From: JAEUIX01 sp964611125 | GTDB taxonomy: Bacteria > Planctomycetota > Phycisphaerae > Phycisphaerales > UBA1924 | Assembly: GCA_964611125.1 (NCBI GenBank) | Contig: CAZSZO010000013.1 | Coordinates: 16,613-80,612 of the forward strand | DNA: 64,000 nt | Reading direction: 5' to 3' | In this document: positions 8,567 through 15,534 of the stretch, in pieces | Numbering within the stretch: position 1 is the first letter of the stretch | Layout of the letters: each line of letters opens with the position of its first letter | The notes under the pieces: generated by a model | Database searches by the model: none | Seen by the model: the letters and a program-made list of their open reading frames with translations, nothing else | Told to the model about the DNA's origin: nothing | Position numbers and translations under genes: made by a program

Positions 8567-9988
8567 ATGAACGATTCTCAGGCGGGCGCGCGGCGACGGG
8601 GCTGGAACAGGCTCGGACTGTTGGCGGCGGCGGGCCTGCTGTGGTGGGGCGCGGGTGGTGCGGTGGGCGGGGCTGTGGCTGGTGGCGGTGTCGCCTCGGC
8701 CGCCCCGGCGGGCGTGAGCGCGGCGATTCAACCGGAGCAGCCCGGCGCGGCGGACGAGCGCGGCTACATCCGTGTCCGCGAGGTTGACGACGGCGTGCTG
8801 GTGCTGGAGCTGGCGACGCGCTCCTTCACCCCGGCCGATGCGCAGGCGTTCGGGCCGGGCAGGACGGTGCGGTTGGTCTCGGCGGTGCACATCGCCGATG
8901 CCTCGTTCTATCGCGTGATGCAGGAGCAACTCGACCAGGCTGATCTGGTGCTCTTTGAGGGCGTCAAGCCGCCGGGCGCGGGGTCGATCGATCCCGCCGG
9001 GGGCGATGAGGCCAAGGCCAAGGCGACGCGCAACCGCCTGAAGTTCCTGAAGCTGGTGGCGGAGCAGGCCGCGGCTGATGGGGGTGGGGGGGGTGGGGGT
9101 GAGGGGAATGCGGGCGGGGCGCTCCCCCGCACCGCGGCGGAGCTGATCGAGCGATCGGGCAAGCGGTGGCGTTCGCTGTTGGAAGGGTCGATGTCCGACG
9201 GGTGGGGGCGGCCGATCCGCGTGGCCTTGAGAGGGGCTGAGGGTGTCCTGGTGATCTCCAGCGACGGCCCCGACGGGCGGCAGGCCGCCGCGGATGCGGG
9301 CGAAGCTGGCGATGACCTGCGGGTTGAGGTCCGCCCGCCGACAGGCGCGGCGAAGAAGGAGCCGGGCATTCAGGCGCAGCTCGCCAAGGCGCTCGGGCTG
9401 ACGTTTCAGCTTGAAGCGATGGACTCCTCCAAGCGGAACTGGCGAAGCAGTGACATGAGCATGGATGAGCTGCAGGCGGCGATGGAGGCGGCGGGGGCCG
9501 ACCCGTCGGCGCTGCTGGGCGTGCTGGACGGCTCATCGATCATGGGCAGGGTGGCGGGGTTCATGCTGGGAATCGTGGCTCAGAGCCCGCAGATGGGGGC
9601 GATGGTCAAGATGGTCCTGGTCGAGACCATGGGCGCGGCCGAGGGCCTGATGAGCGGGGGCGCCGGCGGCGGCGGCGCGGCGGGCATCCCCCGGGGGATG
9701 GCGAACGTGATGCGCGTGATCGTCGAGGATCGCAACGGGGTGGTGCTCAAAGACGTGCGGAGCGTGCTGGAGCGCGAGGCGGGCGTGAAGGTGGTCGCGG
9801 TGTTCTATGGCGCAGGGCACATGAGTGGGCTCGAGAAGGGCCTGGCGGAGTTGGGCCTGAAGCCGTCGGGCGTCGAGTGGGCCGAGGCGATCCGCGTCGA
9901 CCCGCGCGACGCGGGCTACACCCCCGAGCAGGCCCGCCGCATGCGCGAGGCGATGCGGCGGACCCTGGAGCGGGCCCGGGGCCGGTGA
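8567..9988 (+). CDS. Exported TraB/GumN-like protein with an inserted GspG-like segment
   Basis: 473 residues from ATG 8567, within a reading frame open from 8465; a signal peptide begins right after this ATG. The TraB/GumN (Tiki-like) core is split: residues about 98-136 hold TVRLVSAVHIADASFYRVMQ and DLVLFEGVKPP, while residues about 258-450 hold the second half (LGLTFQLEAMDSSKRNWRSS, then KVVAVFYGAGHMSGLEKGL). Between them, at about 185-255, lies a stretch like the C-terminus of type II secretion major pseudopilin GspG: SDGWGRPIRVALRG, VLVISSDGPDGRQ and a trailing GDDL. TraB-family proteins include membrane metalloproteases and haem-binding proteins; function here is unknown. Low-complexity Gly runs flank the insert. 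Confidence 0.8.
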   Translation: MNDSQAGARRRGWNRLGLLAAAGLLWWGAGGAVGGAVAGGGVASAAPAGVSAAIQPEQPGAADERGYIRVREVDDGVLVLELATRSFTPADAQAFGPGRTVRLVSAVHIADASFYRVMQEQLDQADLVLFEGVKPPGAGSIDPAGGDEAKAKATRNRLKFLKLVAEQAAADGGGGGGGEGNAGGALPRTAAELIERSGKRWRSLLEGSMSDGWGRPIRVALRGAEGVLVISSDGPDGRQAAADAGEAGDDLRVEVRPPTGAAKKEPGIQAQLAKALGLTFQLEAMDSSKRNWRSSDMSMDELQAAMEAAGADPSALLGVLDGSSIMGRVAGFMLGIVAQSPQMGAMVKMVLVETMGAAEGLMSGGAGGGGAAGIPRGMANVMRVIVEDRNGVVLKDVRSVLEREAGVKVVAVFYGAGHMSGLEKGLAELGLKPSGVEWAEAIRVDPRDAGYTPEQARRMREAMRRTLERARGR

Positions 9989-10028
9989 ACGGGTGGAGGC
10001 GGGATGGGGGTCGTTGAGCGGGTTGACC

Positions 10029-10928
10029 ATGCCCCGCTCGCACGCACTACCCTGCGTGGTGACTCTTGCGGTCCTGCTGATCCTCGGGCTGGTCATCGGC
10101 TGCTTCGGCACCGTCATCGGCGCGGGGGGTGGGTTCCTGCTCATGCCGATCCTGCTGGTCTGGCGACCCGGTGAGGCCGCCGACCGGCTGACGGCGCTGT
10201 CGCTGACGATGATCTTCTTTAACGCCCTCTCGGGCTCGATCGGCTACGCCCGCCTGGGGCGGATCGACTATCGGGCGGGGCTGATCTTCGCCGGCGCGGC
10301 CCTCCCGGGAGCGATCCTCGGGGCGGTGGTGGTTGATCGCATCCCGCGCGCGAGCTTCGACGGCGTCTTCGCCGCGGCGCTGGCGGCGATGGCGGTGTTC
10401 CTGCTGTATCGGGGCGATCGGAAGGCGGGCCCCGCCGGTGGGCAGGCTTCTGGGGCGCCAGCGGCGTCGGCGTCGGTGGCTGGGGCGGCAGCCGGGGGTG
10501 ACAGGCCGGCAGTGGGCGTGGGGGCGCTGATCAGCGTGGTGGTGGGCTTCATCGCCAGCATCTTGGGAATCGGCGGCGGGATCGTGCACGTACCGGCCCT
10601 CGTCCACCTGGCGCGGTTTCCCGTCCACGTGGCGACGGCGACTTCGCACTTCGTACTCGCTTTCACCAGCGCCGCGGCAGTCGCGGTGTTCGCGGCCCGG
10701 GGTGATCTGAGCGGGAACTACGACATCGCGGCGGCCCTGTCGCTGGGCGCCGTGGTGGGGGCCCAGATCGGCGCCAGGATCGCCCATCGCGTGCGGGGAG
10801 CCATGATCGTGCGGCTGCTCGGGCTGGCGCTGCTGCTGGCGGCGCTCCGCGTGGGATGGGTCGCCTGGACCGGGCACGCTGCTTCCGGCCCGGCGGCCGG
10901 GCCCTCCGGCCCGAAGACCGCGCCTTGA
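10029..10928 (+). CDS. TauE/SafE-family membrane permease
   Basis: 299 residues with about eight predicted membrane helices. The signature of the sulfite exporter TauE/SafE (DUF81) family occurs twice: LVIGCFGTVIGAGGGFLLMP near the N-terminus and VVGFIASILGIGGGIVHVPA near residue 180. This internal duplication is typical of the family. Members move sulfite, sulfoacetate or other small organosulfur or organic anions across the inner membrane; the substrate cannot be told from sequence. ATG 10029 is chosen because it places the first helix directly after a short basic start; GTG at 9993 is an alternative. It is convergent with the glycosyltransferase gene, only 11 bases away. Confidence 0.9.
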   Translation: MPRSHALPCVVTLAVLLILGLVIGCFGTVIGAGGGFLLMPILLVWRPGEAADRLTALSLTMIFFNALSGSIGYARLGRIDYRAGLIFAGAALPGAILGAVVVDRIPRASFDGVFAAALAAMAVFLLYRGDRKAGPAGGQASGAPAASASVAGAAAGGDRPAVGVGALISVVVGFIASILGIGGGIVHVPALVHLARFPVHVATATSHFVLAFTSAAAVAVFAARGDLSGNYDIAAALSLGAVVGAQIGARIAHRVRGAMIVRLLGLALLLAALRVGWVAWTGHAASGPAAGPSGPKTAP

Positions 10929-10939
10929 GCGACCGCGCC

Positions 10940-12160
10940 CTAGGCGACCGCGGCGGAGGGCTGGCTCCGCCGGCGCGACGACTGGCTCCGCTGGGCGAGT
11001 TCGCGCTGCGCCTCCACCCAGGGCGCCACGATCCGCTTGCCATCGGCCAGCACGCCGGTGCGGCGCGACACAGCGTCGAGCATCGGCCCGGGCGAGAGGG
11101 TGCCGATCACCAGCGTCTGGGCCTTGGCTTCTTCGCTGACGAGGGTGGCCTTCATCTCGTGCAGGGCCCGCTCGACCGCCCAGGCGTTCTTGCCCCGCTC
11201 GATGATCGCGACGCGTCCGAGTTCCTCGCGGGCGTGGGCCGCAGCCAAGGCGGTGCGGGCGGCGGCCAGGCCGGTCAGGCGGTCGTACATGGACTGCGAC
11301 ATGGCCCGTCGGGGCTGGCTGCGCAGCGTGGAGGCGAGGTCCCACACGCCCATGAGGTAGCCGGAAAGGGCCCGCTCCTGGCGGGCGATCTTGCCGTAGC
11401 GCGAGATGGTTTCGCGGATCTCGCCGATGCGCGCGCCGTCGGGCGCATAGCGCTGCGCGACCCACGCGTTGTTCCGCACCAGGCGGCGGACGATCCGTGA
11501 GAAGTCGCGACCCTGCTTCACCTTGTGGTGCATCACGCGGAAGCGGCGATCGAAGGCGACGCGGTAGCCGGCGATCATCATGCGGGCGGCCAGGTCGTAC
11601 TCCTCCGCGTAGTAGTCGAACGACCCGTCGTAGCCCCCCAGCTCCTCGAAGACCTTGCGGCGCAGGGCGACGCCGCAGCCGATGAACACCTCGGGCAGCC
11701 CGCCCGACTCATGCCGGCACAGCGTGAGGCCCGACTCCAGCGCCGGTTCGCCGCCCACCGGCCCTCCGGAGGTGTTGGGGCCGGCCGCATCGGCGGGCAG
11801 GTAGATCTCGGCCGCCACAGCGGCCACGTCCGCGGGGGCATCGCGCAGGGCGTCGAGCAGGCCCGTGTCGAGGGGGTGGGAGTCGTCATCGAGCATCACG
11901 ATCCACTCGCTGGCGGGGTCGGCGGCCTTGACGGCCGCGTTGCGGGCCGCGGCGCCTTCGTTCTTCTTGCGGCGGAGCAGCTTCACCGGGGCCCCGCTGG
12001 GGAGCCATGAGGGCGCCCAAGCGGGCGGGGTCGACTCGTTGTCGGCGACGATGACCTCGGCGCCCCCCACGGAGCGATGGTCACCCAGGAGTGAGATGGC
12101 CTCGAGGGTCGCGGCGAGCCGCTCAGGTCGGTTACGGGTTGGCAGGACGTAGGTGATCAT
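10940..12160 (-). CDS. Family 2 glycosyltransferase with a C-terminal extension
   Basis: 406 residues. The GT-A domain covers residues 1-270: MITYVLPTRNRPERLAATLE at the N-terminus, nucleotide-sugar binding around VIVADNES, the metal-binding DDD in WIVMLDDDSHP, and the acceptor-side block GCGVALRRKVFEELGGYDGS with the acidic motif AEEYDL. The last 130 residues are extra: a Rossmann-like segment (LGRVAIIERGKNAWAVERAL, QTLVIGTLSPGPMLDAV) of a kind often found at the end of sugar C-methyltransferases. It lies 63 bases downstream of the HldE-like gene on the same strand, so the two likely form an operon for making and attaching a surface sugar. Confidence 0.88.
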   Translation of the reverse strand: MITYVLPTRNRPERLAATLEAISLLGDHRSVGGAEVIVADNESTPPAWAPSWLPSGAPVKLLRRKKNEGAAARNAAVKAADPASEWIVMLDDDSHPLDTGLLDALRDAPADVAAVAAEIYLPADAAGPNTSGGPVGGEPALESGLTLCRHESGGLPEVFIGCGVALRRKVFEELGGYDGSFDYYAEEYDLAARMMIAGYRVAFDRRFRVMHHKVKQGRDFSRIVRRLVRNNAWVAQRYAPDGARIGEIRETISRYGKIARQERALSGYLMGVWDLASTLRSQPRRAMSQSMYDRLTGLAAARTALAAAHAREELGRVAIIERGKNAWAVERALHEMKATLVSEEAKAQTLVIGTLSPGPMLDAVSRRTGVLADGKRIVAPWVEAQRELAQRSQSSRRRSQPSAAVA

Positions 12161-12223
12161 GGTTGGGGCCTGGGGCGTCGCGATGGCGGCGGTGGGGGCT
12201 GGTGCTGCTGAGTGCTGAGCGGG

Positions 12224-13870
12224 CTACGCCGATGCGGGCGCAGCGGAGGTTGACGGACCGATGGAGCGGACGACCGAGCCGCGCAGCCCGTCGCCCCCGA
12301 CGGGGCCGGACCACGCAAGGCGCGAGGAATGGACGCGGATGAGTCCGTTGCGGAGCTCCGGCGCGCCGATGGGCACGTTGCCCAGGCGCTGGGCTTCGCA
12401 CGCCGCGGCGATGGCCCCCAGGAACGCTCCGCTGAGCAGGGGCCCCCCGGCGCACAGGGCGAGGGTCGCCGCGGCCAGCAGCGCGTCGCCGCAGCCCAGC
12501 GGGTCGACCGCGTGGCCCGCGAGGGCGGGGACGTGCTCGCTCCGCAGGCGCGACGCGGCGGGATTGGTGTCGTCGATGGGTGAGTTCAGGCGGTCGAAGG
12601 CGATCAGCCCGTCGGCCCCCAGCGTGATGAACGCGGCCCGTGATTGGGTGTCCTGCAGCAGCCGCCAGGCGACGGTGGGGATCGACTCATCGAAATTGCG
12701 GTAGCTCTCGCGCACCTCCGACTCGCTCGGGCACAGCAGATCGAGCTCGCGGAAGCGGAGCAGCCCCGCCCGCTTGCCCGAAACGTCGCCAGTGAGGATG
12801 TTCACGCGGTTGCGCACCGCGCCGCAGAGGCGGGTGACCATCGGGCCCGAGAGCAGCCCGTTGCCGAAGTCGGCGATGATCGCCCCGTCGCAGCCGTCGG
12901 CCGCCTCGCTGGCCAGGTGCACCAGCACATCCTGGCGGGCGGCGTCCAGGACGATCGGCTCGAGCGCATTGAGCTTCATCACCTTCTGGGCGCCGACCAG
13001 GAACCGCTGCTTCTCCGCCAGCGGGCAATCGATGACCGTCGACCGGACCTCGATCCCCTCGCCGGTCAGGCGGCGCCGGAGGGCCGCGCCCTGCGGGGAG
13101 TCGGGCAGGCCCGTCAGCAGCACCGGCCGCCCGCCCAGCGCGGCGATGTGGCGGGCGATGACCGCGGCCCCGCCGTCGTAGTGGCGGGTCTCAAGGGGCC
13201 GGAGCGTCATCACCGGCGACTCGCTGGCGATCTCGGGCTGGTCGCAGAGGACGTAGCGGTCGAGGATGGTCTCGCCGATGATCAGCACCCGCTTGCCGCG
13301 CATCGCGCCGAGCAGCCCATTGAGGCGCGGGCCGTCGAGTTCGTCGAGGTCGAGGAGCTGCGAGAGCCGGGCGTGGTAGGGGTCGGCGGAACGCTCGAGA
13401 CTGGCGATGAGGGCGGTGGAGGAGAAGACGACATCGCCGGAGCTGAAGACGACGCGCCCGCCGTGGGCCTCGACGGTCTCACGCTCCGCCTGGAATCGGG
13501 GGTCGCCGTTGGCCTCGTACTCACGCCCCTTGACATAGACGTCGGGCTTCACCTCGGCGAGCAGGTCGCGGGCGGTGGGGCGGGGATCGATGTAGACCCA
13601 GTCGACGCAGTCAAGCTCGGCGAGGTTCTCGGCCCGCAGTTCTTCGGGGATCAGCGGGGCCCCGCCGCGCTTGCTGTACGCGGCGTCGCCAGTGATGGAG
13701 ACGAGCAGGATGTCGCCGCTGCCGCGGGCCTGCCTGAGGTGGCGGATGTGGCCGGGGTGGACGATGTCGAAGCAGCCGTGACACTGGACCACCGCGCGGC
13801 CCTCAGCGCGGGCGGAAGCCCGCAGGGCCAGCAGCTGGTCGTGGGAAAGCACCTTGCCGGTCGTTGCCAT
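12224..13870 (-). CDS. HldE-like bifunctional sugar kinase/nucleotidyltransferase, domains in reverse order
   Basis: 548 residues. The N-terminal domain (about 1-150) is a cytidylyltransferase-like adenylyl/cytidylyltransferase: VVQCHGCFDIVHPGHIRHLR with the HxGH motif, and VYVKGREYEANGDPRF. The C-terminal domain (about 190-540) is a PfkB/ribokinase sugar kinase: RVLIIGETILDRYVLCDQPE, GGAAVIARHIAALGG, ADFGNGLLSGPMV and the anion-hole motif DPLGCGDALLAA (GCGD instead of the usual GAGD). In HldE (RfaE) the kinase precedes the transferase; here the order is reversed. The likely role is to phosphorylate C1 of a heptose-7-phosphate-like sugar and convert it to a nucleotide sugar; the sugar is inferred. 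It lies directly upstream of a glycosyltransferase. The start ATG has no Shine-Dalgarno and is preceded by a palindrome. Confidence 0.85.
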   Translation of the reverse strand: MATTGKVLSHDQLLALRASARAEGRAVVQCHGCFDIVHPGHIRHLRQARGSGDILLVSITGDAAYSKRGGAPLIPEELRAENLAELDCVDWVYIDPRPTARDLLAEVKPDVYVKGREYEANGDPRFQAERETVEAHGGRVVFSSGDVVFSSTALIASLERSADPYHARLSQLLDLDELDGPRLNGLLGAMRGKRVLIIGETILDRYVLCDQPEIASESPVMTLRPLETRHYDGGAAVIARHIAALGGRPVLLTGLPDSPQGAALRRRLTGEGIEVRSTVIDCPLAEKQRFLVGAQKVMKLNALEPIVLDAARQDVLVHLASEAADGCDGAIIADFGNGLLSGPMVTRLCGAVRNRVNILTGDVSGKRAGLLRFRELDLLCPSESEVRESYRNFDESIPTVAWRLLQDTQSRAAFITLGADGLIAFDRLNSPIDDTNPAASRLRSEHVPALAGHAVDPLGCGDALLAAATLALCAGGPLLSGAFLGAIAAACEAQRLGNVPIGAPELRNGLIRVHSSRLAWSGPVGGDGLRGSVVRSIGPSTSAAPASA

Positions 13871-13871
13871 G

Positions 13872-13888
13872 TTCGGTTATCGACCGAA
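13872..13888. promoter_or_regulatory. Palindrome adjacent to the HldE-like start codon
   Basis: TTCGGT-tatcg-ACCGAA, perfect 6-bp arms, beginning one base from the ATG at 13870. It occupies the place of a ribosome-binding site, so it could act as an operator or as a structured leader of the mRNA. Confidence 0.4.
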
Positions 13889-14091
13889 TCGCAACCTCGG
13901 GCTGAGGCCAGTTGACAGTCGGAAGCGCAGGCGCATTTCCTGCTGTCGACGGACCAAGCTCCAAGGGTGGGCAAACCTGCCTGGAGCATACACCGAAGCT
14001 GGCGGGATGTCGGCAAAATCCTGAGAGCATGGGGTTACCGGAACCCAAATCGTAAACAGATCGAAAACCAAACAAATTTGGTCGGGAGCGG

Positions 14092-14119
14092 TTGACGAAC
14101 CGATCAGATGCCGTATACT
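14092..14119 (+). promoter_or_regulatory. Near-consensus sigma-70 promoter
   Basis: TTGACG at 14092-14097 and TATACT at 14114-14119, separated by 16 bases. Transcription would start near 14126, giving a leader of about 55 bases with an AAGGAGG ribosome-binding site at 14167-14173. It is the best -35/-10 pair noticed in the window. Confidence 0.7.
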
Positions 14120-14180
14120 GATGCCGTGATCGGTTTTTGATTGCCTATCGAAAAGCGATCAACTGCAAGGAGGCTCCCCA

Positions 14181-14915
14181 ATGCTGCACCTCGCGAAGCT
14201 CCACCGTCTGGCCGAACAGGAACGCCATGAAGTGCTTCTCGATGAGGTGCTCCGCAACGGTCGCCCTTTGCCGCTCGCGGCACGCGCGAGGCTCAGCGAG
14301 GCGGGCGGCGTCCGGCTCGCTTCGCTGGGCTTCGCGCTGCAGCGCGGGGTGGAGTTGTCGTACCAGCCGACGCCAGCCATCGAAGCGCTCGCTCGGCTGA
14401 CGGTGAACGCGCTGAACGAGCTTGCCGACCCCGCCGGCCCCGCTGGAAGAGAGAGACCGGTAGCCGCCGGAGCGCAAGGGCCCTGCGGCGCGGGGGCGAT
14501 CGCGGCGGCGCTGGCGGGTCTGGCTGATGTGCTCCAGCAGGCGGATTCGGTTGGCGGATCCGGCGTTGACCTCTCGCCCGGTCTGCCGGGGCGGATCCGC
14601 GCGGCGATCCGGGCCGGGGCCTACGCCCTGTTTGAGGCGCAGGGGCGGCTTGCGGCCCGCTCCTTGCCTTGGAGGGGGCTGGTGGGTGACCCGCTGGATT
14701 CATCGCTGGTGCTCTGGCAGCTCTGCGCCCGGGCCGAGCTGTGCGGGGAGCGCGGCCTGGTGAGCGAGTTGGTGAACTGGCCGGAGCTTGAGCAGGCTGT
14801 CGAGCGGCTCAACCTGTGGCGCAACCCTGACTGCGCCGCGTTGCTGAACCTGGCCCAGGCGGGCGCCTCAGCACCGGCCTGGCGGCCGGCCCGCTCGCGC
14901 CCCGCCGCGGCGTGA
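14181..14915 (+). CDS. Hypothetical protein, strongly promoted
   Basis: 244 residues; not recognised. ATG 14181 has AAGGAGG 7 bases upstream and a near-consensus promoter further up, so expression is probably high. The protein is Ala/Leu-rich and looks mostly alpha-helical and soluble: there is no signal peptide and no membrane segment. The N-terminus is charged (LAKLHRLAEQERHEVLLDEV); the middle (about 90-115) is a Gly/Ala-rich linker; the C-terminal third contains DSSLVLWQLCARAELCGERG and a final Ala/Pro/Arg-rich tail. It converges on rnhA with 7 bases between the stops. Confidence 0.7.
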   Translation: MLHLAKLHRLAEQERHEVLLDEVLRNGRPLPLAARARLSEAGGVRLASLGFALQRGVELSYQPTPAIEALARLTVNALNELADPAGPAGRERPVAAGAQGPCGAGAIAAALAGLADVLQQADSVGGSGVDLSPGLPGRIRAAIRAGAYALFEAQGRLAARSLPWRGLVGDPLDSSLVLWQLCARAELCGERGLVSELVNWPELEQAVERLNLWRNPDCAALLNLAQAGASAPAWRPARSRPAAA

Positions 14916-14922
14916 CCGGGTC

Positions 14923-15444
14923 TTACGCCTGGGTGCGCAGGCGGGCGATCGCCTGCACGGCCAGTTGGTCGCAGCGTTCGTTTTCCTCGTGCCCGGCGTG
15001 CCCGCGGATCCAGTGGAAGGCGATCTCGTGCTTTTGCTTCAGCTCATCCAGACGGCGCCAGAGGTCCTCGTTCTTCACTGGCGCCTTGGCGGCGGTGCGC
15101 CAGCCTCGGGCCTTCCAGGCCTCCAGCCAGTCCTTCAGGCCATTGAGGACGTACTGCGAGTCGCTGGTGAGGTCGACGCGGCTCGGGCGCGTCAGGGCCG
15201 TGAGGCCTTCGATCACCGCGATGAGCTCCATGCGGTTGTTGGTGGTCTGCGGCTCGCCGCCGCTGGATTCCTTCACCTTGCCCGTGCCGGGGTGCTTGAG
15301 GATGTACCCCCAGCCGCCGGGGCCGGGGTTGCCAGAGCAGGCGCCGTCGGTGAAGAGCAGCACGTGGGGCTTGTCGCCGGCGCCGGGGGCGGCGCTGGGG
15401 CTCGGGGTTTCGGTGGCGTTCTGCTTGGAAGGGGGCTTGGGCAT
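14923..15444 (-). CDS. rnhA: Ribonuclease HI
   Basis: 173 residues. Cleaves the RNA strand of RNA-DNA hybrids (R-loops, lagging-strand primers) in the cytosol. The four catalytic acidic residues of RNase HI are all visible: Asp in FTDGACSGNPGPGGWG, Glu in NNRMELIAVIEGL, Asp in LTSDSQYVLNG, and the last Asp in NERCDQLAVQA; the catalytic-loop His is in WIRGHAGHEENE. A flexible N-terminal extension of about 25 residues (Pro/Ser/Ala-rich) precedes the domain. The basic handle region (LEAWKARGWRTAAKAPVKNE) is present, as in E. coli RNase HI. Confidence 0.96.
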   Translation of the reverse strand: MPKPPSKQNATETPSPSAAPGAGDKPHVLLFTDGACSGNPGPGGWGYILKHPGTGKVKESSGGEPQTTNNRMELIAVIEGLTALTRPSRVDLTSDSQYVLNGLKDWLEAWKARGWRTAAKAPVKNEDLWRRLDELKQKHEIAFHWIRGHAGHEENERCDQLAVQAIARLRTQA

Positions 15445-15467
15445 GAGCGATCCGCGCCTGTCCTGTT

Positions 15468-15533
15468 CACCAGTTGGTCATGTGATGGTCATTGGCCAGT
15501 TGGCCATTCGTGCCTTTGGCCAGTTGGCCGCCG
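15468..15533. repeat. Short tandem repeat, about 24-bp period
   Basis: TTGGCCAGTTGGCC occurs exactly at 15492-15505 and 15516-15529 (period 24), with a degraded copy (CACCAGTTGGTC) around 15470. It sits between the end of the glycogen synthase gene and the start of rnhA; both genes are on the minus strand. Each unit is itself partly palindromic. Confidence 0.55.
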
Positions 15534-15534
15534 G

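Larger units (their letters stand above)
13871..14180. other. 310-bp divergent intergenic region
   Basis: Lies between the HldE-like gene (minus) and the unknown gene at 14181 (plus). It is visibly AT-richer than its surroundings around 14040-14160. It holds a palindrome at 13872-13888, a near-consensus sigma-70 promoter at 14092-14119, and several GATCG-type words (for example near 14060, 14101, 14127 and 14156) that could be part of an operator. No convincing small gene was seen. Confidence 0.6.

Noticed and set aside
10047..11465. Long minus-strand frame (472 residues) across the TauE permease and glycosyltransferase
   Set aside because: Composition is Arg/Gly/His-rich as expected from antisense reading of GC-rich codons; no domain, no start signal.
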